From Edaphobacter flagellatus (lineage in GTDB: Bacteria > Acidobacteriota > Terriglobia > Terriglobales > Acidobacteriaceae), in the NCBI RefSeq assembly GCF_025264665.1, contig NZ_CP073697.1:744001-808000 (forward strand): a DNA stretch of 64,000 bases, written 5' to 3'. A program made the translations under genes and the position numbers. Below the pieces are notes generated by a model. That model made no database searches. It was not told where the DNA came from and saw only the letters and a program-made list of their open reading frames with translations. Every line of letters begins with the position of its first letter. The stretch's first letter is position 1. This document shows positions 18,006 through 26,369 of the stretch, piece after piece.

Positions 18006-18220
18006 GTATTTGCATCCCTCGCATCATTGCAATGAAAGCAATGGGCTGAGATGAACTATATTTCGCAAAAGCGCCGATTTCACTAGCGAAAGGTGCCAAA
18101 GAAAATGCAGATCGCGTCAAATAGGCCCTGCATGTCTGGATGGTGCCGCCTTGCTCTATGCGACGCAGATTGGCGCGATCCGCAATTGTCCTGGCATGAT
18201 CTGCAAGATAGACTCGATTA

Positions 18221-19363
18221 ATGGCCAACGAATCCACCACATTTTCAGGTCGATCGGTTCACACCTTGGATTACGCCATCTGGCCTGGCTGGCGCTTGAT
18301 AATGCAAGATGCGGGGTTGGCTACGGCACCCGTCTTGCGTCGCGCTGATCTGCCCGGCGATTTATTTGCCCGCGATCAAGTTTGCCTGACGTCGAAGGAT
18401 TTTTTCAACTTATGGGCGGCGATCGAAGAGGAAGCCCGATCGCTCGACACTGGATTGCCCGCACCCTTGCGAATTGCGAAGGTCATGACCAGTGACTGGT
18501 TCGATCCCGAACTGTTCGCCGCGTTGTGCAGTGCCAATTTTGCCAGCGCGCTAGAACGCTTGTCCAAGTATGCGAGGCTGATCGCACCGATGACGTTCAC
18601 GGTCGTACGTACGGCGTCGAACGCCGCAGTTACGATCAATTTTCTGGACCAAACCGTACCGCCACCCGATGTCTTTCTTGCATTCAAGCTGGTGTTCTTT
18701 GTCCAACTTGCACGCCTCGCCACACGTGCTCCCATCAAGCCGATGAAAGTGACGTGGCCGACAGCGGCCAGCCTCGCTGCGGAGGATGCCACTTTGTACT
18801 CTGATTTTTTTGGCGTAGATGTCGAAGCGGGTCCATTCGCGACCATAGTTTTTCGTGGCGAAGACATGGATCGCCCATTCTTGACTGAAAACCATAAGCT
18901 TTGGCAGTTTTTCGAACCATCCTTGCGCCAAAGACTGGCGGATCTCGACCGGACCGCTAGCATGGTCGAGCGGGTGCGAAGCGCGTTGCTGGAGGCGATG
19001 CCTGCCGGAGATGTGTCCGTGCAATCTGTGGGAAAGCGGCTCGGCGTCGGAACTCGCACCCTTCAGCGTCGACTTCAAGAAGAGGGCACTTCGTTTCAAC
19101 TTACCCTCGATACTGTCCGATCCTCGCTGGCCGATCACTACTTACGTAAGACAGCGATGTCGAATGCCGAGATCGCACTTTTACTTGGTTTCGACGATGC
19201 CAATTCTTTCATTCGAGCGTTTCGCGCATGGACGGATACAACGCCGCAGTCGATTCGACGCGGCGCATTGAAATCGGATCTCGCTCCCGCTTGTGATGAC
19301 AGTGCGGAAGGAGTGACGGCCGAGAAAGATCAAGGAGCAGGAATAGTCCCTCCAGTTCGTTGA
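18221..19363 (+). CDS. AraC family regulator with N-terminal arabinose-binding-like domain
   Basis: 380 aa. The N-terminal 200 residues match the Arabinose_bd-type sensor of the OruR/ArgR-like AraC group (FFNLWAAIEEEARSLDTGLPAPLRIAKVMTS; FASALERLSKYARLIAPMTF). The C-terminal AraC HTH shows SVQSVGKRLGVGTRTLQRRLQEEGTSFQ and NAEIALLLGFDDANSFIRAFRAW. It is transcribed divergently from the SDR at 17199-18005 and probably controls that operon. Ribosome site is weak; no better start is seen. Confidence 0.9.
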   Translation: MANESTTFSGRSVHTLDYAIWPGWRLIMQDAGLATAPVLRRADLPGDLFARDQVCLTSKDFFNLWAAIEEEARSLDTGLPAPLRIAKVMTSDWFDPELFAALCSANFASALERLSKYARLIAPMTFTVVRTASNAAVTINFLDQTVPPPDVFLAFKLVFFVQLARLATRAPIKPMKVTWPTAASLAAEDATLYSDFFGVDVEAGPFATIVFRGEDMDRPFLTENHKLWQFFEPSLRQRLADLDRTASMVERVRSALLEAMPAGDVSVQSVGKRLGVGTRTLQRRLQEEGTSFQLTLDTVRSSLADHYLRKTAMSNAEIALLLGFDDANSFIRAFRAWTDTTPQSIRRGALKSDLAPACDDSAEGVTAEKDQGAGIVPPVR

Positions 19364-19538
19364 ATGAGGGGAAGAATGCAAAGAGGAGGAACTTGACTCT
19401 TTGCCGCGCAGCCGGCGAGCGAGGGCCGGAGTGGAGCGAATGAGGGTGCAGGGGGAAAACAGCATGTGTTTCCCCTGCCGCCGTTCGCGGCGCAAGAAAG
19501 GGGCGGCAGGCTCGCCGCCCTCGAAGGAAGGTGGGTTT

Positions 19539-21125
19539 CTAGGCTGCTTTCTTGGTGGGCTTGTTTGCTGACGGCGGTGCCTTCTTCGCCCTCTCTTTTG
19601 CGGAGAATTCCTGCCGTACCTTTTCGGCGATAGCGTCCGTATCCACCTTGTAAGCGGCGGCAGCCTCTTTGAGGACGATGCTTGGATTGCCGCGCGTGGC
19701 TGCTAACAGAATGCAAGCCTCCACGAGCAACCGCGAGAGTGTCCCTTCATCAGAACGGCGAAAGAAGGCGGTCAGTGTCTTCTTCAGGCCGCCATCGTCG
19801 CGCTTCTGACGGATGCCGTGCTGCCGCGCCAGCATCTCGATACGGCTGTCATCGAGTGCCGATGCCAGTCGCTCAATGACAAACAGCAGATCGCGCTTGA
19901 GCAGGCGCACTGGTACGGCAGAGCCGATGGCCCCGAGGACACGGAGACCGGTCGCGTTTGCAATGGCCTGTTCCTTCCGCTGCTTCTCCTGCTCGGCCTT
20001 CCACTTGGCCTCGTCCCGTCCGCTGGTTTGCTTGGGATGATGCACCGGGCAGTTCATGTTCGCGCATACCTTATGGATAGTGCCAACATCGCTGCCCTCG
20101 GTGATGATGGCCTCCGTGGTGTACTTGCACTGCTTGAACTCGGGACGCTTCGCCTCGTCATTGGACTTGGGGCGGTCGTCCCGAATGGCAGTGTACTTGT
20201 TGCGCGGCAGGACGGGACTGCCTTCCTGCTGCACACCATAGGCCGTGCTGATCTGTACCAGTTCCGGTTTCGCTGCGATGGTTTTCGCAATGTGCGCCTC
20301 CACCTTGGCCTGATAGCAGGTTGGGTCGGTGCATTGGTCGCCCTGTTTGCCGAGGTCATCGCCAAACAACAGCTTGTTGTGTCCAGTGCGCTTGGGGCAA
20401 TCGGCGCAACTACCAGCGGTCGGTACAAGCTGCGCATCGCGCTTGTTGAACGGCGCATCCTTGAGGATGAGCAGGACGTTGGTTGCAATCCAGAACTGAA
20501 GATTGCGTAGAGGCAGCAGGACGCGGGTAGGCTTCTCGCCTCCGTTGTAGACCTCCTTGAAGCAAGCCTTGAGAGCATGTTCCTGCTGGTCGGCTGGCAG
20601 CTTCGCCAGTAAGAGCGTGTGTCCTACTCCGATGGCATCGGCATAGAAGGCTTCGACGACTACCGGGGCAAGGTCACACAGCTTGAGCCGTTGGGCAACA
20701 AACGCGGGTGCCTTGCCCACCTTCGCAGCGATCTGCTCAATGCTGTACTTTGGGTCTTCCAAGTCCAGCAAGGCGCGGAAGCCTTGCGCTTCCTCCATGG
20801 GGTGAATCTCGGAGCGAACCAAATTCTCAACCAGTTGAGCCTCTAACGCGGCGGCGTCAGAAAGATTGACGATGCGGACAGGTACGGTGGACTGTTCCGC
20901 CATCTGCGCGGCGCGGTAACGCCTTGCTCCTGCGATGATCTCGAAGCCCTTTTCCGTGATGGGTCGCACCAGCAGCGGGGACAGAACGCCCTGGGTACGG
21001 ATGGAGTCTGCCAGTTCCTTCAAGGCGGTTTCCTCGAAGGTGCGGCGCGGGTTGGTCTTGGACTCATTCAAGAGCGACAGTGAGACATTGCGGTATTCGG
21101 TGGCATCGATGACTTGGGTTTCCAT
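19539..21125 (-). CDS. ParB/Spo0J-like partition protein with Cys cluster
   Basis: 528 aa. The N-terminal ParB/Srx domain (about residues 10-110) has NPRRTFEETALKELADSIRTQGVLSPLLVRP, GARRYRAAQ and ENLVRSEIHPMEEAQGF, followed by a HTH (YSIEQIAAKVGKAPAFVAQRL). The middle carries paired Cys motifs (GSCADCPKRTGH; QCTDPTCYQAK), as in ParB-like proteins of mobile elements; the C-terminal tail is Lys/Ala-rich. AAGGAG precedes the start. No ParA is encoded nearby, so it may act as an ICE regulator or maintenance protein rather than in classical partition. Confidence 0.88.
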   Translation of the reverse strand: METQVIDATEYRNVSLSLLNESKTNPRRTFEETALKELADSIRTQGVLSPLLVRPITEKGFEIIAGARRYRAAQMAEQSTVPVRIVNLSDAAALEAQLVENLVRSEIHPMEEAQGFRALLDLEDPKYSIEQIAAKVGKAPAFVAQRLKLCDLAPVVVEAFYADAIGVGHTLLLAKLPADQQEHALKACFKEVYNGGEKPTRVLLPLRNLQFWIATNVLLILKDAPFNKRDAQLVPTAGSCADCPKRTGHNKLLFGDDLGKQGDQCTDPTCYQAKVEAHIAKTIAAKPELVQISTAYGVQQEGSPVLPRNKYTAIRDDRPKSNDEAKRPEFKQCKYTTEAIITEGSDVGTIHKVCANMNCPVHHPKQTSGRDEAKWKAEQEKQRKEQAIANATGLRVLGAIGSAVPVRLLKRDLLFVIERLASALDDSRIEMLARQHGIRQKRDDGGLKKTLTAFFRRSDEGTLSRLLVEACILLAATRGNPSIVLKEAAAAYKVDTDAIAEKVRQEFSAKERAKKAPPSANKPTKKAA

Positions 21126-21210
21126 GACGACAAGCTCCTTGTGGTATTTCTGCGTTGCGGTTTTGGCGCGGCGTCACTCATCCTCCTCCGCGTCGTGGGC
21201 GGAGAAAGGG

Positions 21211-21627
21211 TTAGCCGCGGATGTGCTTCTGCGGATTGAAAGCATTCGCAAACTTCTGCTGCGTCAGTGCGTCGTCCCAAAGCTGCGCCATCTCTTCCTG
21301 TTGCTGGAACCACTGCGGATGAAAGCAATAGTTGCCATCGCGTATGAAGCGCGACCATTGCTCCACACCGAGGAAGTCATTGCGGTAATAGAAGACCGTT
21401 AGGTGTGCGCCACCCGCGAGTCCAAGCTCGAAGCACATCTCAGGGTCACGCATCAGATCGCCGTTGACTTCGGTGTAGCGGCAAACTGAGATTGCGGGAA
21501 GCCCGCACGGGCCGGACTCGTCCATGGCCTCAATGACAAGCTCTTTATAGGGCGGCTTGTCGATCTTGAGGTAGAGGCCGGGATGCCAGCCTCCGGCCTT
21601 TTGGAGGATTGCGAGGATGGTTTTCAT
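21211..21627 (-). CDS. DUF6908-type small protein
   Basis: 138 aa. The pattern ILQKAGGWHPGLYLKIDKPPYKELVIEAM with a downstream DPEMCFEL segment fits small proteins annotated as DUF6908 on mobile elements. It overlaps the stop of the ArdC-like gene (ATGA-type overlap), so the two are translationally coupled. Function unknown; possibly an ICE maintenance or anti-restriction accessory. Confidence 0.65.
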   Translation of the reverse strand: MKTILAILQKAGGWHPGLYLKIDKPPYKELVIEAMDESGPCGLPAISVCRYTEVNGDLMRDPEMCFELGLAGGAHLTVFYYRNDFLGVEQWSRFIRDGNYCFHPQWFQQQEEMAQLWDDALTQQKFANAFNPQKHIRG

Positions 21628-22520
21628 GCGGCCACCTCCACAAACTCGTCGGTGGCTTCATCTGCTATGTGCGGTTCGAATGCGGCAAGGATGACGCTGG
21701 CGGTCTGCTGAATGACTTCCAAGCTCTCGGCCAACAGGCTGGCATTGCCCTGATAAAGCTGTATGTAGTCAGCGGATGCGCTTTCGTTCTTGAGTCCTAC
21801 GGCCTTGCCTACGACAAAGGCCACAGCCTCGGCCTCAAGCTCACGCATGGTCTTCGTGGTTGCGGTGCGCCGCTCGGCCTTGTGCAACAGTTCGTGCGCT
21901 GTCTCGTGAACGAGGGTCGAAAACTCTTCGGCCTTCGACTGTCCGGGCAGGATGGCTATGCGTCCGCCGTAGCTCATGCCGAGCGCGGGGGCGATGTTGG
22001 GGTTATAAGCAAGCTGAATGCCTCTGCCCTTGAGGAACGCGGCGAGATGCTCGATGTTATCGCCGGGGTCGCCGCTGACTTCGTGCATGGATGGAAGGTC
22101 CACACCGTTGGTCTGCGACACATCGAAGACGTAGGCATTGCGGAAGCCAAGCAACACGCGCGTGTTCTGCTTGGTGATGTCCTTTTCGGCTTCTTCGTCT
22201 TTCTTGCGGCGAACGCCGACAATCGGGGCAAGGATGCGAATGCCTTTGGCTCCTGCGTTGACGCTGCGCCCCATGTTCTTCCACGTCCAAAACCCTGCTA
22301 CGCGGGTCGCGCTGGGCATCTGCCGTGCGATCTCCAGCACGTTCCCAAAGCTGTAGTTGTGAAAGCGGCTCATGGCCGTGAGGTAGTTGGTGAGGGCGTC
22401 GGAGTATCCTGCCTCCAACTGCTCAATCAAAAGCTTGATATTAGCGGCAATCAGTTCCTGTTTAGTGAGGGGCTTCTTGCTATCGATGGCTACGGTGTTG
22501 GTGGTGGCTGCGCTGCTCAT
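21624..22520 (-). CDS. ArdC-like anti-restriction protein (ssDNA-binding plus zincin)
   Basis: 298 aa. The N-terminal half resembles the ssDNA-binding domain of ArdC (LTNYLTAMSRFHNYSFGNVLEIARQMPSATRVAGFWTWKNMGRSV). The C-terminal half has the metallopeptidase motif HETAHELLH at about residue 206, with a downstream Glu in ELEAEAVAFVVGKA. ArdC proteins protect incoming single-stranded conjugative DNA from restriction. AAAGGAG precedes the start. Position near the ParB-like gene fits an early-expressed establishment cluster. Confidence 0.85.
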   Translation of the reverse strand: MSSAATTNTVAIDSKKPLTKQELIAANIKLLIEQLEAGYSDALTNYLTAMSRFHNYSFGNVLEIARQMPSATRVAGFWTWKNMGRSVNAGAKGIRILAPIVGVRRKKDEEAEKDITKQNTRVLLGFRNAYVFDVSQTNGVDLPSMHEVSGDPGDNIEHLAAFLKGRGIQLAYNPNIAPALGMSYGGRIAILPGQSKAEEFSTLVHETAHELLHKAERRTATTKTMRELEAEAVAFVVGKAVGLKNESASADYIQLYQGNASLLAESLEVIQQTASVILAAFEPHIADEATDEFVEVAA

Positions 22521-22925
22521 GGTGTGTCTCTCCTTTGCGGTTGCTTTTGCTTTTCATGCCGTCGCGGCATGTACCTACATGCCGAACGCCTCCTGGCGAA
22601 GGCGGGGCGGCAAAGCGCAAGAGGAGGGGTATCCCCACCCGGAGCAGGGCGAGGGCGAGCGTAGCGAAGGTCTGCACAAGCGAAGCGCGGAAGATTGGGG
22701 AAACCTCTTGCGCTGCGCCAGGGCAGCGCCCTCAGCCAAGGTTTGGTTTCCTTATTCGTGCGCATCAGCGCACAAGACTTTCAGGGTCGCGTTGCGGCAG
22801 GAACGGGCCGCTGGGGTGGGGGGCGGAAGACGCGGAACGCGGCTGGAGACAGGCGAGGGGCGAAGTCCCTCCCTTGCTGCAACTCTTTTTCAAAGAGTGC
22901 TTCGTTATCATGGAGCACAAGGAAC
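22521..22925. other. Divergent intergenic region
   Basis: 405 bp between the leftward ArdC-like gene and the rightward nuclease gene. It is GC-rich with many GCGAAG/GGCGAG runs. Long frames cross it on both strands but none has a ribosome site or protein-like content. Similar GC-rich filler is seen at 19390-19530 and 44700-44900. Confidence 0.5.
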
Positions 22926-23966
22926 ATGCCCCTTTCCGACTCCAATCCGAAGCATCTCCAGAACACCGGCACCGAAGAAACGACCTTCGCGGAGATCGTG
23001 CAACTGATCGCGGCCTCGCAGGAAAAGGCAGTCCGGGCAGTCAATACCGTTCTCATCGACTTGTATTGGAACGTCGGAGAAATCATCAGCCGGAAAATCG
23101 CATCCTCGGAATGGGGCGATGGTGTCGTACGCCAGCTCGCGGAATACATCGTCCGGACGCAGCCGGGATTGCGGGGCTTCACGCGCGCCAACCTGTTCCG
23201 GATGCGGCAGTTCTACGAGACTTATCGCGACGACGAAAAAGTCGCACCACTGGTACGACAATTGCCGTGGTCGCATCACCTGCTTATCCTGGCCCAGAGC
23301 AAACGGCAGGAAGAGCGCGAATTCTATATCCAGACGGCCATTCACGAAGGCTGGAGCAAGCGGGAGTTGGAACGACAGTTGGACAGCGCCCTGTTTGCGC
23401 GGGTCGTCCTCAGTCCGCCAAAAGTCTCACCAGCGGTGCGACAATTCCACCCGGAAGCGGTGAGCGTGTTCAAAGACGCTTACACGCTGGAGTTTCTGGG
23501 GCTCCCCGAGATTCATGCCGAAGCGGACCTGCACCGCGCCCTGCTCGACAGGCTGAAAGACTTCCTGATCGAACTCGGCCGGGACTTTTGTTTTGTCGGC
23601 TCCGAGTATCCATTGCAAGTAGGCGGACAGGACTTCGCGCTCGACCTACTGTTATTCCATCGCGGACTCAATTGCCTGGTGGCCATTGAGCTGAAGATCA
23701 ATGCGTTCCGCCCCGAGTACATGGGCAAGCTCGACTTCTATCTGGAAGCGCTGGACCGGACGGTGCGCAAGAGCCACGAACGGCCTTCGATCGGCTTGCT
23801 GCTTTGCGCTAGCAAGAACGATGAGGTCGTGGAATACGCCCTGAGCCGGAGCCTTTCTCCGGCGCTGGTCGCGGAATACCAGACACAGCTTCCCGACAAG
23901 AAACTTTTGCAGGCAAAGCTGCACGAGTTCTATCAGCAGAAGGCGCTCTCTGACACCGACGGTTAG
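22926..23966 (+). CDS. YhcG-type (DUF1016) PDDEXK nuclease
   Basis: 346 aa. The N-terminal DUF1016 helical domain (VLIDLYWNVGEIISRKI; GFTRANLFRMRQFYETY; LPWSHHLLIL) is followed by a PDDEXK domain with FALDLLLFHRGLNCLVAIELKI, where the D and the E-x-K pair are present, then GLLLCASKNDEVVEYAL. Members are DNA nucleases found on mobile elements and in R-M-like loci. Start at 22926 is chosen over 22695: it matches the family N-terminus and has AAGGA upstream. A hairpin-rich non-coding stretch follows it. Confidence 0.9.
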   Translation: MPLSDSNPKHLQNTGTEETTFAEIVQLIAASQEKAVRAVNTVLIDLYWNVGEIISRKIASSEWGDGVVRQLAEYIVRTQPGLRGFTRANLFRMRQFYETYRDDEKVAPLVRQLPWSHHLLILAQSKRQEEREFYIQTAIHEGWSKRELERQLDSALFARVVLSPPKVSPAVRQFHPEAVSVFKDAYTLEFLGLPEIHAEADLHRALLDRLKDFLIELGRDFCFVGSEYPLQVGGQDFALDLLLFHRGLNCLVAIELKINAFRPEYMGKLDFYLEALDRTVRKSHERPSIGLLLCASKNDEVVEYALSRSLSPALVAEYQTQLPDKKLLQAKLHEFYQQKALSDTDG

Positions 23967-24039
23967 CCACCGTCTTACCCTGGGCTTATCGCGTGGCGGA
24001 CGCCCTCCAACCCGATTCCATTGCATTTTCCAGTCTGAA

Positions 24040-24240
24040 CCGGGATCATACCTATGGGACGGGTACGCACCGTCCTGGGGCGTGGAAACCCCTGTCGAAA
24101 CTATCGTGTGCCGTTCTCGGCGCACTGAGAAATCCCTTGCCTTTGCGGTCGGGGAGCCTGTGGCGTATGTCCAGGCCCCTAAAGCTAAAGGCCATCGGGA
24201 CCGCGTTTCGACCGGTTTTTCCAACTCCCCGACCACGGGT
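24040..24240 (+). ncRNA. Hairpin-rich non-coding stretch, candidate structured RNA
   Basis: Between the YhcG nuclease (stop 23966) and the next gene (24390) there are several paired segments: GGACGG 24057-24062 with CCGTCC 24070-24075; GTGTGCCG 24106-24113 with CGGCGCAC 24118-24125 (TTCT loop); and GGTCGGGGAG 24147-24156 with CTCCCCGACC 24225-24234 enclosing smaller stems. An ACCG...CGGT stem runs into TTTTT near 24220. The long minus frame across this region overlaps the nuclease gene antisense and is not credible. A structured RNA is inference from pairing only; orientation is assumed from the T-run. Confidence 0.35.
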
Positions 24241-24389
24241 TTAGGGCATGTTTGCGGGGGCGCACCGCAGACGATTTTCCCGCAACCGAAAACTGGGAGG
24301 AGTAAGCTTATCCCGCTCTTCTTGAGCCTTTCCCAAGCAGACCAACTAGCCTCGTGTGCCGAGGCTTGGCCGGCAAAGGACATTTAAGA

Positions 24390-25391
24390 ATGCGTGAGCT
24401 GATCTTCAGCGCGGATGGAACGGGGCGGCTGCCTCTGCCGGATCGCTGTCCAGTCGATCTCGCGTGCCTGAACGAGCCAGAAGTTCAGGAAGCCGTGATG
24501 CAGATTTTGGAAGAGAACTTGTATGTTGCGGCTTTTGCCGGGATCGACCTGAAAGCACTCGATGGGATCACGGTGGCAACGGACTGCCAGGCGGCAGCGT
24601 GTGCTCTCCAAAATCTTCCAACGGGCCAAGTCCCCCTAGAGATGAGTGAACAGCCGGACGCGATGGAGATGGCGAGGACTGCCGCAGTGCGCCGCAATGG
24701 GGACTTGCGGTTTCACATTGTGGTGCGGCCTGGGCTTGTGCTGCTGGCGATGTCGCCTGATCCGGCGATGCAACGCCTGGCGCGAGGGTGTCTCGCGCAC
24801 GAGGCAGCACATGTCGAACACGAGAGCCATCTCTATCGGATGTTTCCAGACAGTTACGGCAAGCCGTTGGAGTGCGGAGACCGTTCCCGGCAAACCTACC
24901 TCAAGGCGATGGATGTGTGGAGCGAATACGCCGCATGCCGTTCCTCCGCAATGTTTCGCCCGGAGGCAATTGAAGAGTTCGAAGGCATCCTCTGCCGCGC
25001 TCTCGAAGAGAGTCCGGCTGCGGCTACGGAGCAAATCAGGATGCACCGCGAGGGGCGGTCTGCGGGAGACGCCTTCCGAGAGATTCAACAAATCTTCGGC
25101 GATGCCTTTATCCATGCTGGCTATTTGCTGGGGCACGTTCATGGGGTCGAACAACGCCTGAAGGACTGCACGCCACGGCTGAACGAAATCCTGACAAGGA
25201 ACCCTGAGCTGAAGTCCTTGATGGAGCGGCTTGAGCGGGTTCTCCATGAACTCTGGCTACAAGAATTCGCATGGCATTCCATTGAAGTCTTCGCTCCGGT
25301 CTATGACCTGATCTGTGAACGGATGAGTCAGTGCGGCTTGGTCTTTGTCCGACACAATGACGAGTGGCGGGTCGTGATCTATGAAGAATGA
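24390..25391 (+). CDS. Hypothetical protein with HEAAH zincin-like motif
   Basis: 333 aa, not matched to a named family. The motif HEAAHVEHE at about residue 137 has the HExxH form of zinc metallopeptidases; a Glu lies further on in EYAACRSS. The preceding stretch (FHIVVRPGLVLLAMSP) would form the edge strand usual in zincins. The C-terminal half is helical. Start ATG 24390 gives MRELIF; the upstream frame to 24354 has no ribosome site. It lies before a convergent serine-protease gene. Peptidase activity is inference from one motif. Confidence 0.6.
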   Translation: MRELIFSADGTGRLPLPDRCPVDLACLNEPEVQEAVMQILEENLYVAAFAGIDLKALDGITVATDCQAAACALQNLPTGQVPLEMSEQPDAMEMARTAAVRRNGDLRFHIVVRPGLVLLAMSPDPAMQRLARGCLAHEAAHVEHESHLYRMFPDSYGKPLECGDRSRQTYLKAMDVWSEYAACRSSAMFRPEAIEEFEGILCRALEESPAAATEQIRMHREGRSAGDAFREIQQIFGDAFIHAGYLLGHVHGVEQRLKDCTPRLNEILTRNPELKSLMERLERVLHELWLQEFAWHSIEVFAPVYDLICERMSQCGLVFVRHNDEWRVVIYEE

Positions 25392-25487
25392 GACGCAATG
25401 GAAGCGGCCAAAGAAGCATTGAGACCTTGGACTAACCCGTCCAAGGACGTGGGAGAATGACGCATCCGCGTTGTGCTCGGAAAGTCG

Positions 25488-26369
25488 TTACTTTGGCCAA
25501 ACTTCCCAGGTAAGGTCCTGGGTCATGGATGGCTTTGGATGTGCGGACCGCAATTCTGCGAGGGTTGGGAATGCTGAGACATCCTGCGGGTACTCACGCT
25601 TGTATTCCGCCAGTGCCTGCTGAATAACATGGGAAGGTTCCGCCAGGCTGATATTGGTGTTCAGCGTGTAGCTCAAGCTGGCCGATGCGGACTGTGCTGT
25701 CCGCGTCTCAATGACACCGCCGTACATCATGCCCACGACTTCTGCGTTGGAGGTTGAAAGGATTGGCGAGCCGCTGGAGCCGCCCTGCTGCATGATGTCA
25801 ATCGAAAAACCGTGAGGACGACGAGTGGGAAATGGCAGGACACTGCTCACGATGCCGCGCCGAATAAAGGGGCTCACCTGATTGAGCTTTCCGAGTGCGG
25901 TGAGAGGGGCCGTCCCCAGTGGATAGCCAATGGTGGCAATCTCCATGCCTACCTCCAGATAAGAATCCGCGCTGGCCAAGGGAAGAAAAGGGGTTCCTTT
26001 CACCTTGAGTTGCACAAATCCGATGTCCGGCACCGTCTGACCATACCAGTCGCCCTCTGTACTGAAGCTTCCCAGAGCACATGAACCTTTCGGCTCGATC
26101 GCGGCCATCTGACAGGCCAACCGGTCTTCGCTGAAGAAAAAGATAACGGCCGCAACCGGCGACTCCTTTCTCTCCGGATGCTGCGGGATCTGGTCAAACA
26201 CGTCCACCACATGACGGTTGGTGACCACGGTTCCGCAGTCATCAACAAGAAAGCCGGTGCCCAAGATGTCTGGAAAAAGCGGTGGCGAATTCGCCGGCAA
26301 GACTTTGAAGCGCGCGATAAAACCCACGACACAAGGAGTTGCCTGATAGTAGAGATCGGTCAATGTCAT
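25488..26369 (-). CDS. Cytosolic trypsin-like serine protease
   Basis: 293 aa Trypsin_2-type protease. The triad is readable: His53 in TNRHVV, Asp115 in VPDIGFVQL and Ser199 in GGSSGSPIL. No signal peptide precedes LYYQATPCVVGF, so it should act inside the cell. Its ATG overlaps the stop of the HEPN-domain gene (ATGA), so the two are translationally coupled. Proteases coupled to toxins or sensors are common effectors in anti-phage systems; here cleavage of its HEPN partner or of a host protein is inference. Confidence 0.88.
   Translation of the reverse strand: MTLTDLYYQATPCVVGFIARFKVLPANSPPLFPDILGTGFLVDDCGTVVTNRHVVDVFDQIPQHPERKESPVAAVIFFFSEDRLACQMAAIEPKGSCALGSFSTEGDWYGQTVPDIGFVQLKVKGTPFLPLASADSYLEVGMEIATIGYPLGTAPLTALGKLNQVSPFIRRGIVSSVLPFPTRRPHGFSIDIMQQGGSSGSPILSTSNAEVVGMMYGGVIETRTAQSASASLSYTLNTNISLAEPSHVIQQALAEYKREYPQDVSAFPTLAELRSAHPKPSMTQDLTWEVWPK

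Noticed and set aside
23652..24383. 243-codon minus frame after the YhcG gene
   Set aside because: Overlaps the YhcG coding sequence antisense and has low-complexity, Arg/Pro-rich content; no ribosome site.
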